Shown: positions 48,809 to 58,349 of the stretch, piece by piece
Layout: the number at the start of each line of letters is the position of its first letter
Numbering within the stretch: the stretch's first letter is position 1
Assembly: GCF_918814575.1 (NCBI RefSeq)
Contig: NZ_CAKKNS010000001.1
Span: 1-64,000, forward strand
Direction of reading: 5' to 3'
Source of the DNA: Periweissella fabaria
GTDB lineage: Bacteria > Bacillota > Bacilli > Lactobacillales > Lactobacillaceae
Length of the DNA: 64,000 nucleotides
The notes under the pieces: model-generated
Databases searched by the model: none
The model's input: only the letters and a program-made list of their open reading frames with translations
Told to the model about the DNA's origin: nothing
Program-made: the position numbers and the translations under genes

Positions 48809-48913
48809 AGAGGGTTATTTTATTTGTTACACTATATTTAAAATGAAAATCAAATGAAAACTTGCTATAATAGGCTTTTGGAATAAAAGTGATATGAGGT
48901 TTGGTGCACACGT

Positions 48914-49915
48914 ATGGAAAAAGAAAATGTTACAATTTATGATGTTGCCCGCGAAGCAGGGGTTTCAATGGCGACAGTTTCACGGGTTGTGAACGGCAAC
49001 AGTAATGTGAAACAAGCGACAAAAGACAAAGTTTTGGCAGTGATTGATCGTCTGGATTACCGTCCGAATGCTGTTGCGCGTGGCTTAGCGTCAAAGAAAA
49101 CTACAACCGTTGGCGTCATCATTCCAGATGTAACCGATATGTTCTTTTCTGAACTAGCCCGTGGGGTTGATGATGTAGCGTCAATGTATCATTACAACAT
49201 TATTTTGGCCAATTCTGATGACTCTGGTACAAAAGAATTACAAGTTTTAGAAAATTTATTAGCAAAACAAGTCGATGGTATTGTATATATGGGTAATGGA
49301 TTACGGGAACAATTACGGAACCAATTTAGCCATTCTAATGTACCAATTGTTTTAGCAGGTGGGGTTGATGAAGTTAATCAAATACCAACAGTTAATATCG
49401 ACTACACAGCAGCAACTAAGGATGCAGTAACTAAGTTAATTAAAAACGGTCATACCCAAATTGCTTTCATTCCAGGTAACATGCAACAAGCGATTAATCA
49501 AAAATATCGCTTGCGTGGTTACCAAGAAGCCTTGGAAGAAGCTGGAATTGCATTTGATGAAACAATGGTATTTGATGCCCAATATACTTATAATGCCGGC
49601 TTTGAGTTAGCCAACGAGTTATACGCAACGACTGCTACAGCCGCCTTTGTTGGGGCAGATGAATTAGCAGCTGGGATCCTTAATGGATTAACTGACCGTG
49701 GTGTCAATGTACCGGAGGATTTTGAAATTATTACCGCCATTAACACGAAGTTAACCCAAATTACGCGGCCACAATTATCATCAATTAGCATTCCAATGTA
49801 TGATATGGGAGCGGTTGCGATGCGGATGCTCACAAAATTAATGGATAAAGAAAATATTGAAAACGGACATTTATCTTTACCATATGGAATTATTAGTCGC
49901 CAAACAACACGATAA
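48914..49915 (+). CDS. ccpA: Catabolite control protein A
   Basis: 333 residues, LacI/GalR family. The helix-turn-helix (VTIYDVAREAGVSMATVSRVVNGNSNVK) is followed by the hinge helix PNAVARGLASKKT and the periplasmic-binding-like core. With HPr-Ser-P it represses or activates carbon genes at cre sites; three such sites lie in this window. A TATAAT at 48866-48871 is the likely -10. Confidence 0.95.
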   Translation: MEKENVTIYDVAREAGVSMATVSRVVNGNSNVKQATKDKVLAVIDRLDYRPNAVARGLASKKTTTVGVIIPDVTDMFFSELARGVDDVASMYHYNIILANSDDSGTKELQVLENLLAKQVDGIVYMGNGLREQLRNQFSHSNVPIVLAGGVDEVNQIPTVNIDYTAATKDAVTKLIKNGHTQIAFIPGNMQQAINQKYRLRGYQEALEEAGIAFDETMVFDAQYTYNAGFELANELYATTATAAFVGADELAAGILNGLTDRGVNVPEDFEIITAINTKLTQITRPQLSSISIPMYDMGAVAMRMLTKLMDKENIENGHLSLPYGIISRQTTR

Positions 49916-49940
49916 AAATAAAAAAATATGGTTGAGATAT

Positions 49941-49969
49941 TGATATCACTACATTAGACGAGTATACTA
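49941..49969 (+). promoter_or_regulatory. Promoter of yebC
   Basis: TTGATA at about 49941-49946, 17-bp spacer, TATACT at about 49964-49969. Confidence 0.65.
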
Positions 49970-50027
49970 TCTCTGTTAAGGAAGTTGATTTCTAATAAAC
50001 AAATTAAAATAAAAAGGAGTACTGAAG

Positions 50028-50750
50028 ATGTCAGGACACTCAAAATGGCACAACATTCAAGGTCGTAAAAACGCCCAAGATGCAAAACGTGGTAAGGTCT
50101 TCCAAAAGATCTCACGTGATCTTTATACCGCAGCAAAAATCGGTGGTGCTGATCCAGATGGTAACCCAGCTCTTCGTTTGGTAATGGAAAAAGCCAAAGC
50201 AGCTAACATGCCTAAAGATAATGTGCAACGTGCATTGGATAAGGCCACTGGTGCTGGTGGTGCCAACTATGAAGAAATTACTTATGAAGGATATGGCCCT
50301 GCTGGTACTGCGGTGTTAGTTGAAGCCTTGACTGATAACCGTAACCGTACGGCAGCTTCAGTTCGTTCAGCATTTACACACCACGGTGGTTCACTTGGAA
50401 CGACTGGTTCAGTTTCATTTATGTTTGACCGTAAAGGTTACATCTTCATTGCTAATGATGAAGATTTAAACTTGGATGAAGATACTGTCTTTGAAGCAGC
50501 TATTGAAGCTGGTGCCGAAGACATGAAGGCTACTGAAGATGGTTTCGAAGTAATTACTGAACCTGCTGATTTTGAAGCAGTTCGTGATGCCCTTGTTGAA
50601 CAAGGTTACGAAGTTTCTCAAGATGAAGTTACAATGATCCCACAAAACACTGTTGAAGTTCCAGATGATAAGACTGCGACTTTTGCAGCAATGATCGAAG
50701 AACTTGAAGACAACGATGATGTTTCAGCCGTTTACCACTCAGCTGATTAA
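50028..50750 (+). CDS. YebC/PmpR family protein
   Basis: 240 residues. [30 protein letters not shown] and [32 protein letters not shown] are the family signature. Members act in translation (easing stalls at polyproline, from recent family literature) or as DNA-binding regulators. Strong RBS AAAGGAG. It is a single-gene unit. Confidence 0.93.
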   Translation: MSGHSKWHNIQGRKNAQDAKRGKVFQKISRDLYTAAKIGGADPDGNPALRLVMEKAKAANMPKDNVQRALDKATGAGGANYEEITYEGYGPAGTAVLVEALTDNRNRTAASVRSAFTHHGGSLGTTGSVSFMFDRKGYIFIANDEDLNLDEDTVFEAAIEAGAEDMKATEDGFEVITEPADFEAVRDALVEQGYEVSQDEVTMIPQNTVEVPDDKTATFAAMIEELEDNDDVSAVYHSAD

Positions 50751-50756
50751 TCAAAA

Positions 50757-50789
50757 TAAAAAGACGGACTTTGGTTCGTCTTTTTATTT
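50757..50789 (+). terminator. Terminator after yebC
   Basis: AAAAAGACGGAC and GTTCGTCTTTTT pair with one wobble around loop TTTG. Confidence 0.85.
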
Positions 50790-50855
50790 TGATTAAATTG
50801 TGTAAATATAAGGTGAATCAAAGTATACTAAAAATATCAGAAATAAAGGATGTGA

Positions 50856-51143
50856 ATGCTGGTGAGTAACGAAAATTTTAGTTTGCCATTAGATGCAGCG
50901 TGGAGTACGCAAGATATTATTAAAGTCACTAATTTTTATGCATTGGTGGCTGATGCATATGAAACTGGTGTCGATCGGGAATTATTATTGGCTGCGTATC
51001 GTGATTTTAAAAACGTTGTACCAATGAAATTTGAGGAAAAACAATTAGACCGCGAGTTTGCAGCGGCTTCTGGTTATAGTATCTATCAGACAATAAAAGC
51101 AGCCCGTGAGTCAACCCGTCCTAAGTTAAAATTAAGTTTGTAA
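50856..51143 (+). CDS. UPF0223 family protein
   Basis: 95 residues, small helical protein. FSLPLDAAWSTQDIIKVTNFYALVADAYETGVDRELLLAAYRDFK is the family pattern. Its function is unknown. The ATG at 50856 follows AAAGGATG; a GTG at 50862 is also possible. It is 16-19 bases upstream of the inositol-phosphatase-like gene and is commonly paired with it in Firmicutes. Confidence 0.88.
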   Translation: MLVSNENFSLPLDAAWSTQDIIKVTNFYALVADAYETGVDRELLLAAYRDFKNVVPMKFEEKQLDREFAAASGYSIYQTIKAARESTRPKLKLSL

Positions 51144-51162
51144 GAGTAATTGAGGGAGAATG

Positions 51163-51942
51163 ATGGAAACGGCTACGTTAAAAGAAATTGATGCGACGGT
51201 TAATTCATGGTTACACGAAGCAAGAGGGTTAGTTTATCAATGGTTACAAACCGATTTGCAGGTTGAACAAAAAACTAGTCGCTTGGATTTAGTAACAAAT
51301 GTCGACAAAGGGGTTGAACAATTGTTACGGGCCAAGATTAACAATCTAATGCCGGCGGCTAAAGTGATTGGTGAAGAAAATGATCATGGACAAGTCAAAT
51401 CGATGGAAGGGGCAGTTTGGTTTATTGATCCAATTGATGGCACGATGAACTTTGTCAAGCAACATGATGATTTTGCGATTATGGTAGCTCTTTATATTGA
51501 TAATCAACCAATTTTAGGGTGGATTATGGATGTTACTAAAAATAATATTTATCATGGTGGTCCACAACTCGGAGTTTGGTGTAATGACCAAGAAATGCCG
51601 GCTCCAGACGATATTACGTTAAATGACGGCCTTATTGAGCTCAGTGCGAGTCGTTTGCTAGCAGGTGAGATGCATTTTGAGGAGATTGCTAAAATGTCCT
51701 CAGGAGTGCGTATAATTGGGTCTGCTGGAATTTCCTTTATTAAAGTTTTAGAAGGAAAAGCGGTTGGATATGCGTCAAAAATGAAGCCTTGGGACTTTGC
51801 AGCAGCAAAAATTTTATTAGAAACTAATAAAATACTGTTTACAACAATTGACGGCAACGAAATTGATATGTTATTATCAAGTACAGTTTTATCGGCGACT
51901 GCGAGTGCGCACACACAAATTGTGCAGCTGCAACGGCCGTAG
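51163..51942 (+). CDS. Inositol monophosphatase family protein
   Basis: 259 residues from the second of two adjacent ATGs (51160, 51163), better spaced from GAGGGAG. Metal-site motifs GEEND, DPIDGTMNFV and PWDFAAAKILL are intact, as in FIG-superfamily phosphatases. The substrate may be an inositol phosphate, a nucleotide such as pAp, or a sugar phosphate; sequence does not decide. Cotranscribed with the UPF0223 gene. Confidence 0.9.
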   Translation: METATLKEIDATVNSWLHEARGLVYQWLQTDLQVEQKTSRLDLVTNVDKGVEQLLRAKINNLMPAAKVIGEENDHGQVKSMEGAVWFIDPIDGTMNFVKQHDDFAIMVALYIDNQPILGWIMDVTKNNIYHGGPQLGVWCNDQEMPAPDDITLNDGLIELSASRLLAGEMHFEEIAKMSSGVRIIGSAGISFIKVLEGKAVGYASKMKPWDFAAAKILLETNKILFTTIDGNEIDMLLSSTVLSATASAHTQIVQLQRP

Positions 51943-51946
51943 TTGA

Positions 51947-51973
51947 CGATCGGGCTAATAACCCGATTTTTTA
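51947..51973 (+). terminator. Terminator after the inositol-phosphatase-like gene
   Basis: ATCGGG and CCCGAT around loop CTAATAA, followed by T residues. Confidence 0.85.
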
Positions 51974-52038
51974 ATGATTTAAATTAAAAATATCGTCAAC
52001 AAATCAAATGGAACATCTATTTTAAGGAGAACAGAATT

Positions 52039-53877
52039 TTGGCAAAACGTGAAGACATTCGTAACATTGCTATTATTGCCCACGTTGACCACGGTAAAAC
52101 AACTTTGGTTAACGAGTTATTGAAGCAATCAGATACACTTGATGGTCGGACTGAAATCTCAGACCGTGCCATGGATACAAACGACATTGAAAAGGAACGT
52201 GGTATCACTATCCTTTCAAAGAACACAGCCGTTAAGGTTGGGGATCGTCAAATTAACATCTTAGATACACCTGGACACGCGGACTTCGGTGGTGAAGTTG
52301 AACGTATCATGTCAATGGTTGATGGTGTGCTTTTGGTTGTTGATGCCTTTGAAGGTACAATGCCACAAACTCGTTTTGTTTTGAAGAAGGCCTTCGAACA
52401 AAACTTGACACCAATCGTAGTTGTTAACAAGATTGACCGTCCTGGTTCACGTCCTGAAGAAGTTGTTGACGAAGTGCTTGACTTATTCATTGAATTGGGT
52501 GCCGAAGAAGATCAACTTGATTTCCCAGTTATCTTTGCTTCAGCAATGAACGGAACTTCATCATTGGATCCTGACTTAGATACTCAAGAACACACTATGA
52601 AGCCTGTTTTCGATAAAGTTTTCGAAACTATTCCAGCTCCTGAAGACAACGCAACAGAACCATTACAATTCCAAGTTTCAATGCTTGATTACAACGATTT
52701 CGTTGGTCGTATTGGTATTGGTCGTGTTGTTCGTGGTTCAATCAGCATCGGTGATAACGTTTCTGTTATGAAGCTTGATGGTTCAACACCATCTTTCCGT
52801 GTTACTAAGTTATTTGGTTTCATCGGTTTGGACCGTGTTGAAATCGAATCAGCTAAAGCTGGTGACTTGATTGCCGTTGCTGGTATGGATGAAATTAACG
52901 TTGGGGAAACTGTTGTTGCTCCTACTAACTTAGAAGCATTGCCAATCTTGCGGATTGACGAACCAACTCTTCAAATGACTTTCCGTACTAACAACTCACC
53001 ATTTGCTGGTCGTGAAGGTAAGTTCGTTACTGCCCGTCAATTGGAAGACCGTTTGCGTCGCGAATTGCACACTGACGTTTCATTACGTGTTGAAGACACT
53101 GATGAAGCTGGTACATGGCTTGTTTCAGGTCGTGGTGAATTGCACTTGTCAATCTTGATTGAAACTCTTCGTCGTGAAGGTTTCGAATTGCAAGCATCAC
53201 GTCCACAAGTTATCTTCCGTGAAGTTGACGGTGTAATGTCAGAACCATTTGAAGCAGTTCAAATTGACACTCCTGACGAATACACTGGTTCAGTTATCGA
53301 TTCACTTTCACAACGTAAGGGTGAAATGCAAAACATGGAATCTGTAGGTAACGGCCAAACTCGTTTGACTTTCCTTGCACCTTCACGTGGTTTGATCGGT
53401 TACTCAACTGAATTCCTTTCATTGACTCGTGGGTACGGTATCTTTAACCACACTTACGATTCATACGGTCCAGTTATCAAGAACTGGGCACCTGGTCGTC
53501 ACAACGGTGCTTTGGTTTCAATCACTCAAGGTTCAACTACTAACTACGCTATCATGGGTGTTGAAGACCGTGGTACTATGTTTACTGGTGCCGGTGTTGA
53601 AGTGTACGAAGGTATGATTGTTGGTATGAACTCACGTGATAACGATATCTCAGTTAACGTTACTAAGGCTAAGCCACAATCAAACGTTCGTTCATCAAAC
53701 AAGGACCAAACTGCATCAATCAAGACTCCTCGTGTGATGACTCTTGAAGATTCTCTTGAATTCTTGAACGATGATGAATACGTAGAAGTAACACCAGAAA
53801 ACGTTCGTTTGCGTAAGCAAATCTTGAACACTAACGAACGTGAACGCGCTGCTAAGCGTAAAAAGACTCAAGGTTAA
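52039..53877 (+). CDS. typA: Ribosome-associated GTPase TypA/BipA
   Basis: 612 residues; TTG start with RBS AAGGAGA at 52023-52029. The G domain has [10 protein letters not shown], the switch I region with [18 protein letters not shown] and NKIDRP; domains II, III and V and the C-terminal BipA domain follow. It acts on ribosomes in assembly and stress at low temperature. Codon use is strongly biased, indicating high expression. Confidence 0.95.
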   Translation: MAKREDIRNIAIIAHVDHGKTTLVNELLKQSDTLDGRTEISDRAMDTNDIEKERGITILSKNTAVKVGDRQINILDTPGHADFGGEVERIMSMVDGVLLVVDAFEGTMPQTRFVLKKAFEQNLTPIVVVNKIDRPGSRPEEVVDEVLDLFIELGAEEDQLDFPVIFASAMNGTSSLDPDLDTQEHTMKPVFDKVFETIPAPEDNATEPLQFQVSMLDYNDFVGRIGIGRVVRGSISIGDNVSVMKLDGSTPSFRVTKLFGFIGLDRVEIESAKAGDLIAVAGMDEINVGETVVAPTNLEALPILRIDEPTLQMTFRTNNSPFAGREGKFVTARQLEDRLRRELHTDVSLRVEDTDEAGTWLVSGRGELHLSILIETLRREGFELQASRPQVIFREVDGVMSEPFEAVQIDTPDEYTGSVIDSLSQRKGEMQNMESVGNGQTRLTFLAPSRGLIGYSTEFLSLTRGYGIFNHTYDSYGPVIKNWAPGRHNGALVSITQGSTTNYAIMGVEDRGTMFTGAGVEVYEGMIVGMNSRDNDISVNVTKAKPQSNVRSSNKDQTASIKTPRVMTLEDSLEFLNDDEYVEVTPENVRLRKQILNTNERERAAKRKKTQG

Positions 53878-53913
53878 TTTTAACCTTAGTTAGTTTAGCT
53901 TGAAATTTACAAT

Positions 53914-53958
53914 TAAAAAGCCCGTCGAAAATGAATTTCATTTTCGACGGGCTTTTTT
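53914..53958 (+). terminator. Terminator after typA
   Basis: AAAAAGCCCGTCGAAAATGA and TCATTTTCGACGGGCTTTTT form a very long stem with a T tail. Confidence 0.95.
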
Positions 53959-54056
53959 GTATATTTTAAATATCTTTAAAAACTAAAAAGGCTTATAATA
54001 AAGCTGATTTTGATGGGAATAAGTAATAGTTTGATCGTAAAAAGGGGGGATTTTTT

Positions 54057-54782
54057 ATGCAAACAATAAATAAGCATGGTTGGTGGTATAATCAACTATT
54101 TACGAATTGGAAAAGATTTGAAGTGATATATATTAGCGCATTGATTTTACTACAAATTATTGCTTATGTAATTGTTCCTGATTCCTTAATTGGGATGATT
54201 TCGGGAGTAGCTGGTGTTATTTGCTTGGTTTATGGGATGAAGGGGCGGAAAATATCGTTTATCTTTGGTTTTGTTCAATGTGTAGCGATGACATATGTGG
54301 CGTGGATTTCGCATGCTTATGGTTCGTTTGCGATTGATATTTTCTATGTGATTTCACAACCGATTGGCTGGTATCTATGGGGGAATGATGCGGCAACCCA
54401 TGCATTTAGTAAGGCAAAAAGGCAGTTCGTTTTTGGGGGTGCTTTTATTGCTTGGGGCGTTGGCTGGTTCATTTTGGCGATGCTTCATGGACAACTCCCA
54501 TATTTGGATTCAATTAATTTCGTGGTTAGTTTCATTGCGCAAATTCTGTATATTTTAAAATTTCAAGAAAATTGGTCATTATGGATTGTCGTTAATATAG
54601 CCAATTTCATCTACTGGGTTATTTTGACGGTCCAAACAGTCACTGGACACAATGATATTGGTTCATTAGGAGCGAATATTTCGCAAGTAACGTTACAGTT
54701 TGCGTTATTATTTAATGCAGTATATGCGAGTCGTGTTTGGGCGACAGGAGCGGCTGACAATGAAGGCGGTGCTGGAAAATAA
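54057..54782 (+). CDS. pnuC: Nicotinamide riboside transporter PnuC
   Basis: 241 residues with seven or eight hydrophobic segments. QPIGWYLWGNDA is the PnuC substrate-site motif (WxxW), and NWSLWIVVNIANFIYW is the second conserved segment. It takes up nicotinamide riboside by facilitated diffusion for NAD synthesis. RBS AAGGGGGGA at about 54041-54049. It is a single-gene unit; no NadR gene lies nearby. Confidence 0.9.
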   Translation: MQTINKHGWWYNQLFTNWKRFEVIYISALILLQIIAYVIVPDSLIGMISGVAGVICLVYGMKGRKISFIFGFVQCVAMTYVAWISHAYGSFAIDIFYVISQPIGWYLWGNDAATHAFSKAKRQFVFGGAFIAWGVGWFILAMLHGQLPYLDSINFVVSFIAQILYILKFQENWSLWIVVNIANFIYWVILTVQTVTGHNDIGSLGANISQVTLQFALLFNAVYASRVWATGAADNEGGAGK

Positions 54783-54788
54783 ATAATC

Positions 54789-54822
54789 AAAAAGCCGCCC
54801 GCATAAGCAGGCGGCTTTTTGA
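54789..54822 (+). terminator. Terminator shared by pnuC and the small convergent ORF
   Basis: AAAAAGCCGCC and GGCGGCTTTTT with symmetric flanks. Confidence 0.93.
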
Positions 54823-54830
54823 TTATTTAA

Positions 54831-54995
54831 TTATTTTGAAAAAAACTTGAAGAAACTGCTACGACGAGCTGGTTTAACAATTGAGTTGTGGTAAAGGAAG
54901 TTTTTTTCGGCACTAACGCGGGCAAATTGTGATGGATCGACGATTGAACCAACTGACATTTTTGGACCGTATACTTGTAATTTGTTGTTGAACAT
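54831..54995 (-). CDS. Small basic hypothetical protein, 54 residues
   Basis: ATG at 54993-54995 to TAA at 54831-54833. The protein begins MFNNKLQVYGPKMSVGSIVDP and ends RSSFFKFFSK. It is basic at the C-terminus, with no signal or membrane helix. Support comes from an RBS (AGAAAGGA on the minus strand, complement of about 55009-55016), codon use like its neighbours, and a bidirectional terminator right after the stop. The family is unknown to me. The 254 bases from 54996 to 55249 hold its promoter and that of the nitroreductase. Confidence 0.65.
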   Translation of the reverse strand: MFNNKLQVYGPKMSVGSIVDPSQFARVSAEKNFLYHNSIVKPARRSSFFKFFSK

Positions 54996-55173
54996 GATTA
55001 TTTTTATTCCTTTCTTAAGACCGATATTTGAATTTATTAACTATAATAAGTATAACGGTAAGCATAATTTTTTGCCTGTGAGTAGGATAGGAATATAATT
55101 AGAATTACGTAAGTTTTTAATTTGCAAATGATGTCAATTAAAAAAAGAAATTCAATTAATTTACATAAAATGC

Positions 55174-55211
55174 TTTACTTACTTTTTGATAGCGTGTATA
55201 CTTACTTTTTG
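55174..55211 (+). promoter_or_regulatory. Nitroreductase promoter overlapped by a 12-bp direct repeat
   Basis: TTTACT at 55174-55179, 17-bp spacer, TATACT at 55197-55202. The 12-mer ACTTACTTTTTG occurs at 55177-55188 and 55200-55211, covering both elements. It looks like a regulator-binding arrangement; the regulator is unknown. Confidence 0.5.
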
Positions 55212-55249
55212 TTAAGAGAAATAAATTAAAAATTATTGGAGAAAAAACT

Positions 55250-55855
55250 ATGACAGAATCATTTTTAGAATTAGCTGCCCAACGTCGTACTATTTACGCT
55301 CTTGGAAAAAACGTTAACCTTTCAAACGACCAATTAGAAGCACTTATTAAGGAAGCTGTTAAGCAAGCTCCAACTGCTTTTAATAACCAAACTACACGTG
55401 CCGTTATCTTGTTTAACGATAAGCACGATGCTTTCTGGAACATCGTATTCGACAAGTTGAGCACAATTGTTGAAGGCGAAGAAGCCCTTGCAGCAACTAA
55501 GGCTAAAATCGATAGCTTTAAAGCTGGTTACGCTACTGTCTTGTTCTTCACTGAAACTGCTGTTGTTAAGCAATTTGAAGAACTGGCACCACTTTACGCT
55601 GACAACTTCTACGACTGGTCAGAACAAGGAATGGGAATTGCGAACTACGCTACTTGGTTAGCATTAACTGAAGCTGGTCTTGGTGCTTCATTACAACACT
55701 ACAACCCAATCGTTGATGCTGAAGTTTCAGCTGAATTTGATATTCCAGCTGAATGGCGTTTACGCTCACAATTGGTTCTTGGATCAATTGAAGCTCCTGC
55801 TGGCGAAAAAGAATTTGTTGCTGAAGACGAACGTTTCCGTGTTCTTGGTAAGTAA
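55250..55855 (+). CDS. Nitroreductase family protein, Frm2/Hbn1-like
   Basis: 201 residues. The FMN-binding nitroreductase fold is shown by the N-terminal RRTIYALGKN, then APTAFNNQTTRAVIL and GMGIANYATWLALTEAGLGASLQHYNP. The short Frm2/Hbn1 type reduces nitro compounds or responds to oxidative and fatty-acid stress in yeast; the bacterial substrate is unknown. Biased codon use suggests high expression. It is a single-gene unit ending at 55869-55906. Confidence 0.86.
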   Translation: MTESFLELAAQRRTIYALGKNVNLSNDQLEALIKEAVKQAPTAFNNQTTRAVILFNDKHDAFWNIVFDKLSTIVEGEEALAATKAKIDSFKAGYATVLFFTETAVVKQFEELAPLYADNFYDWSEQGMGIANYATWLALTEAGLGASLQHYNPIVDAEVSAEFDIPAEWRLRSQLVLGSIEAPAGEKEFVAEDERFRVLGK

Positions 55856-55868
55856 TTGAATAAGTTAA

Positions 55869-55906
55869 TTAAAAAATCGTTACTATTGCTTAGTAACGAT
55901 TTTTTT
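55869..55906 (+). terminator. Terminator after the nitroreductase
   Basis: AAAAAATCGTTACTA and TAGTAACGATTTTTT with loop TTGCT. Confidence 0.92.
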
Positions 55907-55979
55907 ATTGCTTAAAAGCACCGCAGACTTTGGTATAATTAATGTTAATGGTTAAAATCATTTGAAAGGGAGAAATGGG

Positions 55980-57059
55980 ATGACTTCACAAGTACGAATT
56001 GCTATTATTGGCGGGGGAATCGTAGGGTTGACAACCGCTTATTATTTAAAGCAAAGTGGCTTTGATAATATCACCCTTTTTGATGATGGAACCGGTCAAG
56101 CAACGAAAGCAGCAGCTGGAATTATTTCACCGTGGCTATCTAAGCGGCGTAATAAGCGATGGTATACATTGGCAAAGTTAGGGGCCCAATTATATTCTGA
56201 GATTGTCGCAACCGCTCATTTAAGTAGTGGGGCATATCGCCAAAATGGCACAATTGTGACCCGGCATGATTCTGAAAAATTAGCCGCTTTATATGAATTA
56301 GCGCTGCAGCGATTAGCTGATACACCAACTATGCAAGCGGTTGAGCAGTTAAAGCCTTCAGAGATAGAAACTTACATTCCAGGGGTTAAAACACCGGCTG
56401 CTGGGATACTAGTCACTGGTGGGGCTCAAATTGATGGGACTATTTTTTTACAAGAACTGACGGCATTTCTGGGTTTAAAAATAATACATGAAAAAGTTAA
56501 TTTAACCGCTACCGGTCAAATTGATGGTTACCCAGTATTTGACAAAATTGTCCTAGCAACGGGGGCTTGGTTAGCTGAAGCAATTGCACCATTAGGACTG
56601 ACAACGAGCGTACGGCCCCAAAAAGGGCAATTAATAAGCTATCAAACACCGGCCTTATCAATCAACACCCCAGTTTTAATGCCAGAAGGGGAATATGATT
56701 ATCTGCCAATTGTAAATGGCGTTATTGTCGGTGCTAGCCACGAAGACGATCAAGGATTTGATTTAACAGTTGATAACACTATCATTAATAATCTAAGAGC
56801 CAGTGCTGGCAAAATTAATCCTCAACTAGCTAATGTAGCCCCGACTAGTGTTCGAGTTGGTACCCGTGCTTATACCCCTGATTTTGCTCCGTTTTTTGGC
56901 CAATTACCGGACTTTAAGCATATTTATGCTGCCAGTGGCTTAGGCTCCTCTGGTTTAACAACAGGGCCGGCGATTGCCAAACTCTTAGCAGCATTAATTA
57001 TCGATTCAAAGATTGAGCTTAGCGCATATACTAAGCCCATTACTGAGTATATAAATTAA
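55980..57059 (+). CDS. FAD-dependent oxidoreductase (DadA/glycine oxidase type)
   Basis: 359 residues from the ATG at 55980, with RBS AAAGGGAGA at 55965-55973; a TTG at 55962 lies upstream of that RBS. The N-terminal FAD motif IIGGGIVGLTTAYYL, then TKAAAGIISPWLSKRRN, and the C-terminal ASGLGSSGLTTGPAIAK are typical of the DAO family. It may oxidise a D-amino acid, glycine or another amine. Its stop overlaps the convergent RNase HI gene by four bases. Confidence 0.87.
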   Translation: MTSQVRIAIIGGGIVGLTTAYYLKQSGFDNITLFDDGTGQATKAAAGIISPWLSKRRNKRWYTLAKLGAQLYSEIVATAHLSSGAYRQNGTIVTRHDSEKLAALYELALQRLADTPTMQAVEQLKPSEIETYIPGVKTPAAGILVTGGAQIDGTIFLQELTAFLGLKIIHEKVNLTATGQIDGYPVFDKIVLATGAWLAEAIAPLGLTTSVRPQKGQLISYQTPALSINTPVLMPEGEYDYLPIVNGVIVGASHEDDQGFDLTVDNTIINNLRASAGKINPQLANVAPTSVRVGTRAYTPDFAPFFGQLPDFKHIYAASGLGSSGLTTGPAIAKLLAALIIDSKIELSAYTKPITEYIN

Positions 57060-57445
57060 ATTTGCGCATGTAACGCTTGGAGGGCTAAGTTGTGAGCTCC
57101 TTGATTCATCCGTTCTGGGATCCATTGACTAACAACTAAAGGAAATTGGTCTTGGATGGTATTGATTTGATCAACATAATTTTGAAAATGCTTAGCATAA
57201 TTAGTTGCTAGGCTTTGATCAACGATTTTACTATCGGTGAAGAAAAAAATTGTTTCATTGGGGCGGGCATACTTTGGTAATTGTTGAAAGGCAAACAAAG
57301 TCGCTGCAAATTCAGCCTCATGGTTGGAAAGAGTCCCTAAAAAATGCTTTAATTGTCGTTGTTCACCGTCGACTACTAGTAATACCCCGGCAGCACTGGG
57401 ACCGGGATTGCCTTTAGTAGCGGCGTCTGTATATATTTTAATCAT
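57056..57445 (-). CDS. Ribonuclease HI family protein
   Basis: 129 residues, RNase H fold. Catalytic acids are visible in YTDAATKGNPGPSAAG (Asp), NHEAEFAA (Glu) and FTDSKIV (Asp). The fourth position, usually Asp in xxADxLA, is His here (GAHNLALQAL). In Escherichia coli RNase HI this Asp can be replaced by His with activity kept, so the enzyme is probably active. It degrades RNA in RNA-DNA hybrids. Divergent from ebsA. Confidence 0.88.
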   Translation of the reverse strand: MIKIYTDAATKGNPGPSAAGVLLVVDGEQRQLKHFLGTLSNHEAEFAATLFAFQQLPKYARPNETIFFFTDSKIVDQSLATNYAKHFQNYVDQINTIQDQFPLVVSQWIPERMNQGAHNLALQALHAQI

Positions 57446-57472
57446 AAAAAATTTAACCTCGAGGTGATTTAA

Positions 57473-57868
57473 TTGAAACCTGTAAAATCATTTTACCAAC
57501 CTAGTGGCTTAATGTGGATAATTTCTTGGAGTTGGGTCGCAGCAGTCGGCTTAATTTCATTAATTATTCAACTTGAAATTACCCACTTTAATTTTTGGAC
57601 TGGTGTAACATTAATTATTTTTATTGTTGCTTTAATCTTAAGTATTTTACGCCGGCGTGTCTATTTAATTGATGATCGATTATATATCGGTCGCATTTTC
57701 TATCATTACGATAGTATTGATTTAGCGAACTTAGAAGCTGTTTCATTTGGTAAGAAACACCGTTTTACATTTACTAAAAATGGCCAAGAACATAGCTATT
57801 TACTCCAAACTAAATTTTTCGACCAAGTCAAGGCCATTGTTGCTGGTCACGACCTTGAAAGGAACTAA
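57473..57868 (+). CDS. ebsA: EbsA family membrane protein
   Basis: 131 residues; TTG start with RBS GAGGTGAT at 57461-57468. Two transmembrane helices (about 12-35 and 43-62) are followed by a cytoplasmic PH-like region with RRRVYLIDDRLYIGRIFYHYDSIDL and FTKNGQEHSYLLQTK. EbsA is named from an enterococcal pheromone-binding locus; its role is poorly known. It is the first gene of ebsA-lspA-rluD-pyrR-carA-carB, seven bases before lspA. Confidence 0.82.
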   Translation: MKPVKSFYQPSGLMWIISWSWVAAVGLISLIIQLEITHFNFWTGVTLIIFIVALILSILRRRVYLIDDRLYIGRIFYHYDSIDLANLEAVSFGKKHRFTFTKNGQEHSYLLQTKFFDQVKAIVAGHDLERN

Positions 57869-57875
57869 CTTAATT

Positions 57876-58349
57876 ATGAAAAAACAATTGACACTCGATG
57901 CAGTGCTCGTTTTAGTGGTTATTATCGCTGATCAAGTATTAAAAGCATACATTCAAGGGACTAATTTAGGAATTCACGGTAATAACCTTGTTGAACGTCC
58001 TTTAATTCCAGGGGTTGTAAATATTACGAAACTTTTTAATAATGGCGCCGCTTGGAGTTTTTTTGCGGGGCAACAATGGTTCTTTTGGATTGTGACGATT
58101 ATTGCGATTTTAGCGATTATGTACACATATATTAAAATGCGGGGCCAACGATTATTACAATCATCATTGGCGTTAATTTTTGCTGGAACGCTTGGTAATT
58201 TTTTTGATCGAGCCCGCCAAGGATACGTTGTTGATATGTTTGATCTTAAATTTATTAACTTCCCGATTTTTAACATCGCCGACATGGCACTTACATTTGG
58301 GGTGATTTTCCTCTTTGTAGCAATTTTACGAGATAAGGATTTAAATTAA
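57876..58349 (+). CDS. lspA: Lipoprotein signal peptidase
   Basis: 157 residues from the ATG at 57876, with RBS GAAAGGA at 57857-57863; the longer ORF from 57747 lies inside ebsA. Four transmembrane helices, and the two catalytic Asp in GNFFDRARQGYVVDMFD and FNIADMALTFG. It cleaves prolipoproteins after lipid attachment. The stop overlaps the rluD start by one base. Confidence 0.94.
   Translation: MKKQLTLDAVLVLVVIIADQVLKAYIQGTNLGIHGNNLVERPLIPGVVNITKLFNNGAAWSFFAGQQWFFWIVTIIAILAIMYTYIKMRGQRLLQSSLALIFAGTLGNFFDRARQGYVVDMFDLKFINFPIFNIADMALTFGVIFLFVAILRDKDLN

Noticed and set aside
57056-57445. RNase HI with His in place of the fourth acidic residue
   Set aside because: Replacement of this Asp by His is known to preserve activity in E. 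coli RNase HI, so I do not call it a pseudoenzyme.
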